A stretch of DNA of 64,000 nucleotides from Halisarca cf. caerulea. Lineage: Eukaryota; Porifera; Demospongiae; Chondrillida; Halisarcidae. The DNA is taken from positions 36,001 through 100,000 of the forward strand of contig CAUJGJ010000107.1 of assembly GCA_963170055.1 (NCBI GenBank), in the 5' to 3' direction. This document shows positions 41,890 to 55,513 of the stretch, in pieces. Position numbers and translations under genes: made by a program. Position 1 is the stretch's first letter. Every line of letters begins with the position of its first letter. The notes under the pieces were generated by a model. That model was not told the DNA's origin. It did no database searches and worked only from the letters and a program-made list of their open reading frames with translations.

Positions 41890-43978
41890 TGGACACACAT
41901 GACTTTTCTGAAGTGCTGTAGGCGTATTTGTGTAGTGTTGGATATGGTGGTGCTAATACCAATATTTGGCACTAGCACCACGCACATTCCCAGTGGACAC
42001 ACATGACCTTTCTGTAGTGCTGTGGGCGTATATGTGTAGTGTTGGATATGCTGGTGCTAATACAAATATTTGGTACTAGCACCACGCACATTCCCAGAAG
42101 ACACACATTAAGTTTCTGAAGATCTGTGGGCGTATTTGTGTAGTGTTGGATATGCTGGTGCTAATACCAATATTTGGCACTAGCACCACACACATTCCCA
42201 GTGGACACACATGAAGATTCTTAACAACTGTGGGCGTATTTGTGTAATGTTGGATATGCTGGTGCTAATACCAATATTTGGCACTGGCACCAAGCGCATT
42301 CCCAGTGGAAACACATGACCTTTCTGAAGTACTGTGGGCGTATTTGTGTAGTGTTGGATGTGGTGGTGCTAATACCAATATTTGTCACTAGCACCACGCA
42401 CATTCCCAGTGGACACACATGAAGTTTCTGAAGTGCTGTGGGCGTATTTGTGTAGTGTTGGATATGGTGGTGCTAATACCAATATTTGGCACTAGCACCA
42501 CGCACTTTCCCAGTGGACACACATGAAGTTTCTTATATGCTGTGGGCGTAATTGTGTAGTGTTGGATATGCTGGTGCTAATACCAATATTTGGCACTAGC
42601 ACCACGCACATTGTCAGGGGACACACATGAAGTTTCTGAAGTGCTGTGGGCGTATCTGTGTAGTGTTATATATGCTGGTGCTAATACCAATATTTGGCAC
42701 TAGCACCACGCACATTCCCAGTGGACACACATGAAGTTTCTGAAGTGCTGTGGGCGTATTTGTGTAGTGTTGGATATGGTGGTGCTAATACCAACATTTG
42801 GCACTAGCACCACGCACATTCCCATTTGACACACATGAAGATTTTTAACTACTGTGGGCGTATTTGTGTAGTGTTGGATATGCTGGTGCTAATACCAATA
42901 TTTGGCACTAGCACCACGCACATTCCCAGTGGACACACATGAAGTTTCTGAAGTGCTGTGGGCGTATTTGTGTAGTGTTGGATATGGTGGTGCTAATACC
43001 AATATTTGGCACTAGAACCACACACATTCCCAGAGGACACACATGAAGATTTTTAACTACTGTGGAAGTATTTGTGTAATGTTGGATATGCTGGTGCTAA
43101 TACCAATATTTGGCACTAGCACCACGCACATTCCCAGTGGACACACATGACTTTTCTGAAGTGCTGTAGGCGTATTTGTGTAGTGTTGGATATGGTGGTG
43201 CTAATACCAATATTTGGCACTAGCACCACGCACATTCCCAGTGGACACACATGACCTTTCTGAAGTGCTGTGGGCGTATATGTGTAGTGTTGGATATGCT
43301 GGTGCTAATACAAATATTTGGTACTAGCACCACGCACATTCCCAGAAGACACACATTAAGTTTCTGAAGATCTGTGGGCGTATTTGTGTAGTGTTGGATA
43401 TGCTGGTGCTAATACCAATATTTGGCACTAGCACCACACACATTCCCAGTGGACACACATGAAGATTCTTAACAACTGTGGGCGTATTTGTGTAATGTTG
43501 GATATGCTGGTGCTAATACCAATATTTGGCACTGGCACCAAGCGCATTCCCAGTGGAAACACATGACCTTTCTGAAGTACTGTGGGCGTATTTGTGTAGT
43601 GTTGGATGTGGTGGTGCTAATACCAATATTTGTCACTAGCACCACGCACATTCCCAGTGGACACACATGAAGTTTCTGAAGTGCTGTGGGCGTATTTGTG
43701 TAGTGTTGGATATGGTGGTGCTAATACCAATATTTGGCACTAGCACCACGCACTTTCCCAGTGGACACACATGAAGTTTCTTATATGCTGTGGGCGTATT
43801 TGTGTAGTGTTGGATATGCTGGTGCTAATACCAATATTTGGCACTAGCACCACGCACATTGTCAGGGGACACACATGAAGTTTCATAAGTGCTGTGGGCG
43901 TATCTGTGTAGTGTTATATATGCTGGTGCTAATACCAATATTTGGCACTAGCACCACGCACATTCCCAGTGGACACAC
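41890..43978. repeat. Second 12-monomer (1248-bp) duplication
   Basis: The block with GACTTTTCTGAAGTGCTGTAGG is repeated 1248 bp downstream. Paired markers are the GATTCTTAACAACTG monomer (about 42217 and 43465) and the GTCAGGGG monomer (about 42613 and 43861). The first copy continues with GAAGTTTCTG after CACACAT, while the second continues with GACCTTTCTG near 43980, marking the end of the duplication. Confidence 0.82.
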
Positions 43979-46653
43979 ATGACCTTTCTGAAGTGCTGTG
44001 GGCGTATTTGTGTAGTGTTTGATATGGTGGTGCTAATACCAATATTTGGCACTAGCACCACGCACATTCCCAGTGGACACACATGACCTTTCTGAAGTGC
44101 TGTGGGCGTATTTGTGTAGTGTTGGATATGGTGGTGCTAATACCAACATTTGGCACTAGCACCACGCACATTCCCATTGGACACACATGAAGATTTTTAA
44201 CTACTGTGGGCGCATTTGTGTAGTGTTGGATATGCTGGTGCTAATACCAATATTTGGCACTAGCACCACGCACATTCCCAGTGGACACACATGACCTTTC
44301 TGAAGTGCTGTGGGCGTATTTGTGTAGTGTTTGATATGGTGGTGCTAATACCAATATTTGGCACTAGCACCACGCACATTCCCAGTGGACACACATGACC
44401 TTTCTGAAGTGCTGTGGGCGTATTTGTGTAGTGTTGGATATGCTGGTGCTAATACCAATATTTGGCACTAGCACCACGCACATTCCCAGTAGACACACAT
44501 TAAGTTTTTTAAGTGCTGAGGGCGTATTTGTGTAGTGTTGTATATGCTGGTGCTAATACCAATATTTGGCACTAGCACCACGCACATTCTCAGGGGACAC
44601 ACATGAAGTTTCTGAAGATCTGTGGGCGTATCTGTGTAGTGTTGGATATGCTGGTGCTAATACCAATATTTGGCACTAGCACCACGCACATTTTCATTGG
44701 ACAAACATGAAGTGTCTGAAGTGCTGTGGGCGTATTTGTGTAGTGTTGGATATGCTGGTGCTAATACCAATGTTTGGCACTAGCACCACGCACATTTCGA
44801 TTGGACACACATGAAGATTTTTAACTACTGTGGGCGTATTTGTGTAATGTTGGATATGCTGGTGCTAATACCAATATTTGGTACTAGCACCACGCACATT
44901 CCCAGTGGACACACATGACCTTTCTGAAGTGCTGTGGGCGTATTTGTGTAGTGTTGGATATGGTGGTGCTAATACCAATATTTGGCACTAGCACCACGCA
45001 CATTCCCAGTGGACACACATGACCTTTCTGAAGTGCTGTGGGCGTATTTGTGTAGTGTTGGATATGCTGGTGCTAATACCAATATTTGGCACTAGCACCA
45101 CGCACATTCCCAGTAGACACACATTAAGTTTCTGAAGTGCTGTGGGCGTATTTGTGTAGTGTTGGATATGCTGGTGCTAATACCAATATTTGGCACTAGC
45201 ACCACACACATTCGCAGTGGACACACATGAAGTTTCTGAAGTTCTGTGGGCGTATTTGTGTAGTGTTGGATATGCTGGTGCTAATACCAATATTTGGCAC
45301 TAGAACCACGCACATTCCCAGTGGACACACATGAAGTTTCTGAAGTGCTGTGGGCGTATTTGTGTAGTGTTGGATATGGTGGTGCTAATACCAATATTTG
45401 GCACTAGCACCACGCACATTCCCAGTGGACACACATGAAGTTTCTGAAGTGCTGTGGGCATATTTTTGTAGTGTTGGATATGCTGGTGCTAATACCAATA
45501 TTTGGCACTAGCACCACGCACATTCCCAGTGGACACACATGAAGTTCCTGAAGTGCTGTGGGCGTATTTGTGTAGTGTTGGATATGGTGGTGCTAATACC
45601 AATATTTGGCACTAGCACCACACACATTCCCAGAGGACACACATGAAGATTTTTAACTACTGTGGAAGTATTTGTGTAATGTTGGATGTGCTGGTGCTAA
45701 TACCAATATTTGGCACTAGCACCACGCAAATTCCCAGTGGACACACATGACCTTTCTGAAGTGATGTAGGCGTATTTGTGTAGTGTTGGATATGGTGGTG
45801 CTAATACCAATATTTGGCACTAGCACCACGCACATTCCCAGTGGACACACATGACCTTTCTGAAGTGCTGTGGGCGTATATGTGTAGTGTTGGATATGCT
45901 GGTGCTAATACAAATATTTGGTACTAGCACCACGCACATTCCCAGTGGACACACATGACCTTTCTGAAGTGCTGTGGTCGCATTTGTGTAGTGTTGGATA
46001 TGCTGGTACTAATACCAATATTTGGCACTTGTACCACGCACATTCCCAGTGGACACACATGAAGTTTCTTAACTACTGTGGGCGTATTTTCTCAATGTTG
46101 GATATGCTGGTGCTAATACCAATATTTGGCACTAGCACCACGCACATTCCCAGTGGACACACATGACCTTTCTGAAGTGCTGTGGTCGCATTTGTGTAGT
46201 GTTGGATATGCTGGTGCTAATACCAATATTTGGCACTAGCACCACGCACATTCCCAGTGGACACACATGACCTTTCTGAAGTGCTGTGGGCGTATTTGTG
46301 TAGTGTTGGATATGGTGGTGCTAATTCCAATATTTGGCACTAGCACCACGCACATTCCCAGTGAACACACATGAAGTTTCTGAAGTGCTGTGGGCATATT
46401 TTTGTAGTGTTGGATATGCTGGTGCTAATACCAATATTTGGCACTAGCACCACGCACATTCCCAGTGGACACACATGAAGTTTCTGAAGTGCTGTGGGCG
46501 TATTTGTGTAGTGTTGGATATGGTGGTGCTAATACCAATATTTGGCACTAGCACCACACACATTCCCAGAGGACACACATGAAGATTTTTAACTACTGTG
46601 GAAGTATTTGTGTAATGTTGGATATGCTGGTGCTAATACCAATATTTGGCACT

Positions 46654-47823
46654 CGCATGTGGGACATGTCCATAAACTTGAAATCTCAATGGAGGCGCTA
46701 ATCAGAAAGAATTTCGCGACTTTAGTTGGGTTCGCTACGAAATGTCATGTGACCAGCCCGTGACTTAGGAAAATGTTGCTGTGCACGTAAAGATTCCAAA
46801 ACAGCCTTACATGATGTTAAAACTGCAAGATCGACAATTATTCCAGTCAAACGGCCTTCGGCTACAGTGAATCCTAGTCTCGCGTCTCCAGCCCCTTTCC
46901 GTTGACGACATCATAAAAATTCGACAAAATCTCTAACAACATCAAGGAGAAAGAGGCTGGCTATGCGAAACTAAGTGAATCTTAAGCCTTCGATCAAATT
47001 TGAATATGTCAGTAACTTTCTGGTCTGGCTTACCTAGCTTGAGTTTCTTCGATCTTTTCTCCTTCCGAAAAACATCTTCGAAAGCGATTCGGTTCGTATA
47101 CAAATGCGACCAAAGCAGAATTCAAAGAGCTATTCGACGGCGAAAGGTTATGTATCAAAGATCAAAGGTACAAAAAAGAAGAGACTTCGTCTGTATTCCA
47201 CTTCACTTGCTACTTGACGCGACTTTTAGGTGACGTCACTTTCCATATCATGCGACGGTCATGTGACAAAATGGCTACCAGCTAGTTCTAGGCTAGTCAA
47301 AACTTTAATGGCTGGGCGGCAGTGGGAAAAAGCCTATTGGCATACTTTTTTACATTTATTGGCTGTATTATAGGATAATAAATAACTTCCATGTTGGGGA
47401 TTTTGATTCATTGCCCGATTCAGACGTTACAGGCGAAAAGGTGAGCTACCATGGTATGAAATTGTGGTTTTTGCCGTTTTTCTCTAAAACTCTTAGAGAT
47501 ATTTAAATCCCCAACATGGAAGTTTTAGATACTTAGGTAAGGAACCTGTATACCAACATTTGTGCCCTTGGCTTTGAAGCTGCACTGCCGCCCAGCCGTT
47601 TTTCGTGTTTTTATATGTTTGAGGAGAATGCGCATACATTCCAAGGAACGTAGAAAATTCTTTCAAGTTTGACATCGAACGAAAGGTAATGCAGCCATCT
47701 ACACAATGGTATTAGTTGTTAGAAGATAGCGCGTATTTGTAGTAAGAAATGAAACTAAAAAGTGAAGACAAATTTTCTGATCACTGAAGCCATACAAGTG
47801 TCCGTGGACATGTTCCACATGCG
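46654..47823. mobile_element. TIR DNA-transposon-like insertion in the satellite (1170 bp)
   Basis: The 19-bp terminal inverted repeats match at 18 positions: CGCATGTGGGACATGTCCA at 46654-46672, and the reverse complement of 47805-47823 reads CGCATGTGGAACATGTCCA. Removing the element and one CT rejoins TTTGGCACT to AGCACCACG, exactly the satellite sequence. This implies a 2-bp CT target duplication (46652-46653 and 47824-47825). The monomers on either side (GAAGTATTTGTGTAATG before, CTGTAGGCG after) are neighbours in other parts of the array, so this is a clean insertion. The longest internal frame, 77 codons at 47000-47233, has no recognisable domain, so the element looks non-autonomous. I cannot name the superfamily. 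A 2-bp non-TA duplication excludes ordinary Tc1/mariner and is compatible with CACTA-like elements, but the termini do not read CACTA. Confidence 0.85.
47307..47600. mobile_element. Nested inverted-repeat (foldback/MITE-like) structure, ~294 bp
   Basis: Inside the larger insertion, AATGGCTGGGCGGCAGTG (47307-47324) is matched in inverted orientation by 47583-47600, with one mismatch. A second inverted pair lies further in: AACTTCCATGTTGGGGATTT at 47384-47403 against 47505-47524, all 20 bases complementary. The two nested pairs in the same order suggest a small foldback or MITE inserted into the larger element. They could instead be an internal part of the larger element itself. No clear target duplication is visible next to it. 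Confidence 0.6.
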
Positions 47824-48899
47824 CTAGCACCACGCACATTCCCAGTGGAATCACATGACCTTTCTGAAGTGCTGTAGGCGTATTTGTGTAGTGTTGGATA
47901 TGGTGGTGCTAATACCAATATTTGGCACTAGCACCACGCACATTCCCAGTGGACACACATGACCTTTCTGAAGTGCTGTGGGCGTATATGTGTAGTGTTG
48001 GATATGCTGGTGCTAATACAAATATTTGGTACTAGCACCACGCACATTCCCAGTAGACACACATTAAGTTTCTGAAGATCTGTGGGCGTATTTGTGTAGT
48101 GTTGGATTAGCTGGTGCTAATACCAATATTTGGCACTAGCACCACACACATTCCCAGTGGACACACATGAAGATTCTTAACTACTGTGGGCGTATTTGTG
48201 TAATGTTGGATATGCTGGTGCTAATACCAATATTTGGCACTGGCACCACGCGCATTCCCAGTGGAAACACATGACCTTTGTGAAGTACTGTGGGCGTATT
48301 TGTGTAGTGTTGGATGTGGTGGTGCTAATACCAATATTTGTCACTAGCACCACGCACATTCCCAGTGGACACACATGAAGTTTCTGAAGTGCTGTGGGCG
48401 TATTTGTGTAGTGTTGGATATGCTGGTGCTAATACCAATATTTGGCACTAGCACCACGCACTTTCCCAGTGGACACACATGAAGTTTCTTATATGCTGTG
48501 GGCGTATTTGTGTAGTGTTGGATATGCTGGTGCTAATACCAATATTTGGCACTAGCACCACGCACATTGTCAGGGGACACACATGAAGTTTCTGAAGTGC
48601 TGTGGGCGTATCTGTGTAGTGTTATATATGCTGGTGCTAATACCAATATTTGGCACTAGCACCACGCACATTCCCAGTGGACACACATGAAGTTTCTGAA
48701 GTGCTGTGGGCGTATTTGTGTAGTGTTGGATATGCTGGTGCTAATACCAATATTTGGCACTAGCACCACGCACTTTCCCAGTGGACACACATGAAGTTTC
48801 TTATATGCTGTGGGCGTATTTGTGTAGTGTTGGATATGCTGGTGCTAATACCAATATTTGGCACTAGCACCACGCACATTGTCAGGGGACACACATGAA

Positions 48900-51800
48900 G
48901 TTTCTGAAGTGCTGTGGGCGTATCTGTGTAGTGTTATATATGCTGGTGCTAATACCAATATTTGGCACTAGCACCACGCACATTCCCAGTGGACACACAT
49001 GAAGTTTCTGAAGTGCTGTGGGCGTATTTGTGTAGTGTTGGATATGGTGGTGCTAATACCAACATTTGGCACTAGCACCACGCACATTCCCATTTGACAC
49101 ACATGAAGATTTTTAACTACTGTGGGCGTATTTGTGTAGTGTTGGATATGCTGGTGCTAATACCAATATTTGGCACTAGCACCACGCACATTCCCAGTGG
49201 ACACACATGACCTTTCTGAAGTGCTGTGGGCGTATTTGTGTAGTGTTTGATATGGTGGTGCTAATACCAATATTTGGCACTAGCACCACGCACATTCCCA
49301 GTGGACACACATGACCTTTCTGAAGTGCTGTGGTCGCATTTGTGTAGTGTTGGATATGCTGGTACTAATACCAATATTTGGCACTTGTACCACGCACATT
49401 CCCAGTGGACACACATGAAGTTTCTTAACTACTGTGGGCGTATTTGTGTAATGTTGGATATGCTGGTGCTAATACCAATATTTGGCACTAGCACCACGCA
49501 CATTCCCAGTGGACACACATTAAGTTTCTGAAGATCTGTGGGCGTATTTGTGTAATGTTGGATATGCTGGTGCTAATACCAATATTTGGCACTGGAAAAA
49601 CGCGCATTCCCAGTGGATACACATGACCTTTCTGATGTACTGTGGGCGTAATTGTGTAGTGTTGGATGTGGTGGTGCTAATACCAATATTTGGCACTAGC
49701 ACCACGCACATTCCCAGTGGACACACATGAAGTTTCTGAAGTGCTGTGGGCGTATTTGTGTAGTGTTGGATATGCTGGTGCTAATACCAATATTTGGCAC
49801 TAGCACCACGCACTTTCCCAGTGGACACACATGAAGTTTCTTATATGCTGTGGGCGTATTTGTGTAGTGTTGGATATGCTGGTGCTAATACCAATATTTG
49901 GCACTAGCACCACGCACATTGTCAGGGGACACACATGAAGTTTCTGAAGTGCTGTGGGCGTATCTGTGTAGTGTTATATATGCTGGTGCTAATACCAATA
50001 TTTGGCACTAGCACCACGCACATTCCCAGTGGACACACATGAAGTTTCTGAAGTGCTGTGGGAGTATTTGTGTAGTGTTGGATATGGTGGTGCTAATACC
50101 AACATTTGGCACTAGCACCACGCACATTCCCATTTGACACACATGAAGATTTTTAACTACTGTGGGCGTATTTGTGTAGTGTTGGATATGCTGGTGCTAA
50201 TACCAATATTTGGCACTAGCACCACGCACATTCCCAGTGGACACACATGACCTTTCTGAAGTGCTGTGGGCGTATTTGTGTAGTGTTTGATATGGTGGTA
50301 CTAATACCAATATTTGGCACTAGCACCACGCACATTCCCAGTGGACACACATGACCTTTCTGAAGTGCTGTGGTCGCATTTGTGTAGTGTTGGATATGCT
50401 GGTACTAATACCAATATTTGGCACTTGTACCACGCACATTCCCAGTGGACACACATGAAGTTTCTTAACTACTGTGGGCGTATTTGTGTAATGTTGGATA
50501 TGCTGGTGCTAATACCAATATTTGGCACTAGCACCACGCACATTCCCAGTGGACACACATTAAGTTTCTGAAGATCTGTGGGCGTATTTGTGTAATGTTG
50601 GATATGCTGGTGCTAATACCAATATTTGGCACTGGAAAAACGCGCATTCCCAGTGGACACACATGACCTTTCTGATGTACTGTGGGCGTAATTGTGTAGT
50701 GTTGGATGTGGTGGTGCTAATACCAATATTTGTCACTAGCACCACGCACATTCCCAGTGGACACACATGAAGTTTCTGAAGTGCTGTGGGCGTATTTGTG
50801 TAGTGTTGGATATGCTGGTGCTAATACCAATATTTGGCACTAGCACCACGCACTTTCCCAGTGGACACACATGAAGTTTCTTATATGCTGTGGGCGTATT
50901 TGTGTAGTGTTGGATATGCTGGTGCTAATACCAATATTTGGCACTAGCACCACGCACATTCCCAGTGGACACACATGAAGTTTCTGAAGTGCTGTGGGCG
51001 TATTTGTGTAGTGTTGGATATGGTGGTGCTAATACCAACATTTGGCACTAGCACCACGCATATTCCCATTTGACACACATGAAGATTTTTAACTACTGTG
51101 GGCGTATTTGTGTAGTGTTGGATATGCTGGTGCTAATACCAATATTTGGCACTAGCACCATGCACATTCCCAGTGGACACACATGACCTTTCTGAAGTGC
51201 TGTGGGCGTATTTGTGTAGTGTTTGATATGGTGGTGCTAATACCAATATTTGGCACTAGCACCACGCACATTCCCAGTGGACACACATGACCTTTCTGAA
51301 GTGCTGTGGTCGCATTTGTGTAGTGTTGGATATGCTGGTACTAATACCAATATTTGGCACTTGTACCACGCACATTCCCAGTGGACACACATGAAGTTTC
51401 TTAACTACTGTGGGCGTATTTGTGTAATGTTGGATATGCTGGTGCTAATACCAATATTTGGCACAAGCACCACGCACATTCCCAGTGGACACACATTAAG
51501 TTTCTGAAGATCTGTGGGCGTATTTGTGTAATGTTGGATATGCTGGTGCTAATACCAATATTTGGCACTGGAAAAACGCGCATTCCCAGTGGACACACAT
51601 GACCTTTCTGATGTACTGTGGGCGTAATTGTGTAGTGTTGGATATGGTGGTGCTAATACCAATATTTGGCACTAGCACCACGCACATTCCCAGTGGACAC
51701 ACATGACCTTTCTGAAGTGCTGTGGGCGTATATGTGTAGTGTTGGATATGCTGGTGCTAATACAAATATTTGGTACTAGCACCACGCACATTCCCAGAAG

Positions 51801-53030
51801 ACACACATTAAGTTTCTGAAGATCTGTGGGCGTATTTGTGTAGTGTTGGATATGCTGGTGCTAATACCAATATTTGGCACTAGCACCACACACATTCCCA
51901 GTGGACACACATGAAGATTCTTAACAACTGTGGGCGTATTTGTGTAATGTTGGATATGCTGGTGCTAATACCAATATTTGGCACTGGCACCAAGCGCATT
52001 CCCAGTGGAAACACATGACCTTTCTGAAGTACTGTGGGCGTATTTGTGTAGTGTTGGATGTGGTGGTGCTAATACCAATATTTGTCACTAGCACCACGCA
52101 CATTCCCAGTGGACACACATGAAGTTTCTGAAGTGCTGTGGGCGTATTTGTGTAGTGTTGGATATGGTGGTGCTAATACCAATATTTGGCACTAGCACCA
52201 CGCACTTTCCCAGTGGACACACATGAAGTTTCTTATATGCTGTGGGCGTATTTGTGTAGTGTTGGATATGGTGGTGCTAATACCAATATTTGGCACTAGC
52301 ACCACGCACATTCTCAGGGGACACACATGAAGTTTCTGAAGATCTGTGGGCGTATCTGTGTAGTGTTGGATATGCTGGTGCTAATACCAATATTTGGCAC
52401 TAGCACCACGCACATTCCCAGTGGACACACATGACCTTTCTGAAGTGCTGTGGGCGTATTTGTGTAGTGTTTGATATGGTGGTGCTAATACCAATATTTG
52501 GCACTAGCACCACGCACATTCCCAGTGGACACACATGACCTTTCTGAAGTGCTTTGGTCGCATTTGTGTAGTGTTGGATATGCTGGTACTAATACCAATA
52601 TTTGGCACTTGTACCACGCACATTCCCAGTGGACACACATGAAGTTTCTTAACTACTGTGGGCGTATTTGTGTAATGTTGGATATGCTGGTGCTAATACC
52701 AATATTTGGCACTAGCACCACGCACATTCCCAGTGGACACACATTAAGTTTCTGAAGATCTGTGGGCGTATTTGTGTAATGTTGGATATGCTGGTGCTAA
52801 TACCAATATTTGGCACTGGAAAAACGCGCATTCCCAGTGGACACACATGACCTTTCTGATGTACTGTGGGCGTAATTGTGTAGTGTTGGATGTGGTGGTG
52901 CTAATACCAATATTTGTCACTAGCACCACGCACATTCCCAGTGGACACACATGAAGTTTCTGAAGTGCTGTGGGCGTATTTGTGTAGTGTTGGATATGCT
53001 GGTGCTAATACCAATATTTGGCACTAGCAC
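48900..53030. repeat. 10-, 9- and 12-monomer higher-order units in tandem
   Basis: A block containing GTGGTCGCATTTGTG followed by the GGAAAAACGCGC variant is repeated with spacings of 1040 bp (49274 to 50314), 936 bp (50314 to 51250) and 1248 bp (51250 to 52498), that is 10, 9 and 12 monomers. The 12-monomer unit contains an AAGCGCATTCCCAGTGGAAAC segment near 51990 that also occurs in the blocks near 32826 and 42290. The simplest reading is exchange or conversion between distant parts of the array. Confidence 0.82.
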
Positions 53031-55513
53031 CGCGCACATTGTCAGGGGACACACATGAAGTTTCTGAAGTGCTGTGGGCGTATCTGTGTAGTGTTATATA
53101 TGCTGGTGCTAATACCAATATTTGGCACTAGCACCACGCACATTCCCAGTGGACACACATGAAGTTTCTGAAGTGCTGTGGGCGTATTTGTGTAGTGTTT
53201 GATATGCTGGTGCTAATACCAACATTTGGCACTAGCACCACGCACATTCCCATTGGACACACAAGAAGATTTTTAACTACTGTGGGCGTATTTGTGTAGT
53301 GTTGGATATGCTGGTGCTAATACCAATATTTGGCACTAGCACCACGCACATTCCCAGTGGACACACATGACCTTTCTGAAGTGCTGTGGGCGTATTTGTG
53401 TAGTGTTTGATATGGTGGTGGTAATACCAATATTTGGCACTAGCACCACGCACATTCCCAGTGGACACACATGACCTTTCTGAAGTGCTGTGGGCGTATT
53501 TGTGTAGTGTTGGATATGGTGGTGCTAATACCAACATTTGGCACAAGCACCACGCACATTCCCATTGGACACACATGAACATTTTTAACTACTGTGGGCG
53601 TATTTGTGTAGTGTTGGATATGCTGGTGCTAATACCAATATTTGGCACTAGCACCACGCACATTCCCAGTGGACACACATGACCTTTCTGAAGTACTGTG
53701 GGCGTATTTGTGTAGTGTTTGATATGGTGGTGCTAATACCAATATTTGGCACTAGCACCACGCACATTCGCAGTGGACACACATGACCTTTCTGAAGTGC
53801 TGTGGGCGTATTTGTGTAGTGTTGGATATGCTGGTGCTAATACCAATATTTGGCACTAGCACCACGCACATTCCCAGTGGACACACATGACCTTTCTGAA
53901 GTGCTGTGGGCGTATTTGTGTAGTGTTGGATATGGTGGTGCTAATACCAATATTTGGCACTAGCACCACGCACATTCCCAGTGGACACACATGACCTTTC
54001 TGAAGTGCTGTGGGCGTATTTGTGTAGTGTTGGATATGCTGGTGCTAATACCAATATTTGGCACTAGCACCACGCACATTCCCAGTAGACACACATTAAG
54101 TTTTTGAAGTGCTGAGGGCGTATTTGTGTAGTGTTGTATATGCTGGTGCTAATACCAATATTTGGCACTAGCACCACGCACATTCCCAGTGGACACACAT
54201 GACCTTTCTGAAGTGCTGTGGTCGCATTTGTGTAGTGTTGGATATGCTGGTACTAATACCAATATTTGGCACTTGTACCACGCACATTCCCAGTGGACAC
54301 ACATGAAGTTTCTTAAGTACTGTGGGCGTATTTGTGTAATGTTGGATATGCTGGTGCTAATACCAATATTTGGCACTAGCACCACGCACATTCCCAGTGG
54401 ACACACATGACCTTTCTGAAGTGCTGTGGTCGCATTTGTGTAGTGTTGGATATGGTCGTGCTAATACCAATATTTGGCACTAGCACCACGCACATTCCCA
54501 GAGGACACACATGACCTTTCTGAAGTGCTGTGGGCGTATTTGTGTAGTGTTGGATATGCTTGTGCTAATACCAATATTTGGCACTAGCACCACGCACATT
54601 CCCAGTGGACACACATGACCTTTTTGAAGTGCTGAGGGCGTATTTGTGTAGTGTTGTATATACTGGTGCTAATACCAATATTTGGCAGTAGCACCACGCA
54701 CATTCCCAGTGGACACACATGACCTTTCTGAAGTGCTGTGGGCGTATTTGTGTAGTGTTGGATATGCTGGTGCTAATACCAATATTTGGCACTAGCACCA
54801 CGCACATTCCCAGTGGACACACATGAAGTTTCTGAAGTGCTATCGGCGTATTTGTGTAGTGTTGGATATGCTGGTGCTAATACCAATATTTGGCACTAGC
54901 ACCACGCACATTCCCAGTGGACACACATGACCTTTCTGAAGTGCTGTGGTCGCATTTGTGTAGTGTTGGATATGCTGGTACTATTACCAATATTTGGCAC
55001 TTGCACCACGCACATTCCCAGTGGACACACATGAAGTTTCTTAACTACTGTGGGCGTATCTGTGTAATGTTGGATATGCTGGTGCTAATACCAATATTTG
55101 GCACTAGCACCACGCACATTCCCAGTGGACACACATGAAGTTTCTGAAGTGCTGTGGGCGTATATGTGTAGTGTTGGATATGCTGGTGCTAATACCAATA
55201 TTTGGCACTAGCACCACGCACTTTCCCAGTGGACACACATGAAGTTTCTTATATTCTGTGGGCGTATTTGTGTAGTGTTGTATATGCTGGTGCTAATACC
55301 AATATTTAGCACTAGCACCACGCACATTCCCAGTGAACACACATGAAGTTTTTGAAGTGCTGTGGGCGTATTTTTGTAGTGTTGGATATGGTGGTGCTAA
55401 TACCAATATTTGGCACTAGCACCACGCGCATTCCCAGTGGACACACATAAAGTTTCTTAAGTGCTGTGGGCGTATTTGTGTAATGTTGGATATGCTGGTG
55501 CTAATACCAATAT

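Larger units (their letters stand above)
1..46653. repeat. 104-bp satellite array, proximal block
   Basis: This is a head-to-tail tandem array of a 104-bp monomer, about 448 copies by length. Position 1-104 is a representative monomer beginning GTGCTGTGGGCG and ending CCTTTCTGAA. Neighbouring monomers differ mainly at a few recurrent sites: ATGCTGG or ATGGTGG, GACCTTTCTGAAG or GAAGTTTCTGAAG or GAAGATTTTTAAC, CCCAGTGG or CCTAGTAG, and TAGTG or TAATG. Single-base length changes are rare (for example an extra G in CAGTGGGACAC near 3511). No gene interrupts the block. The 60-113 residue reading frames on both strands recur with the monomers and end within three of them, because 104 is not a multiple of three. 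I do not recognise the family. A satellite of this kind beside a telomere is normally heterochromatic. Confidence 0.97.
9121..46653. repeat. Satellite subfamily B domain
   Basis: Monomers typical of this domain include GAAGATTTTTAACTACTGTGG, CACACATTAAGTTTC, GTCAGGGGACAC, CACACACATTCGCAGTGG, GGGCATATTTTTGTAG, and a TTTGGTACTAG variant followed by GTGGTCGCATTTGTG. They occur in fixed neighbour orders that repeat over many kilobases, so whole blocks of monomers were copied rather than single monomers. The same monomer types continue after the insertion at 46654-47823. Confidence 0.75.

Noticed and set aside
47000..47233. 77-codon frame in the satellite insertion as a transposase fragment
   Set aside because: It is basic and serine-rich with no recognisable catalytic or DNA-binding motif, and its length is within chance for this composition.
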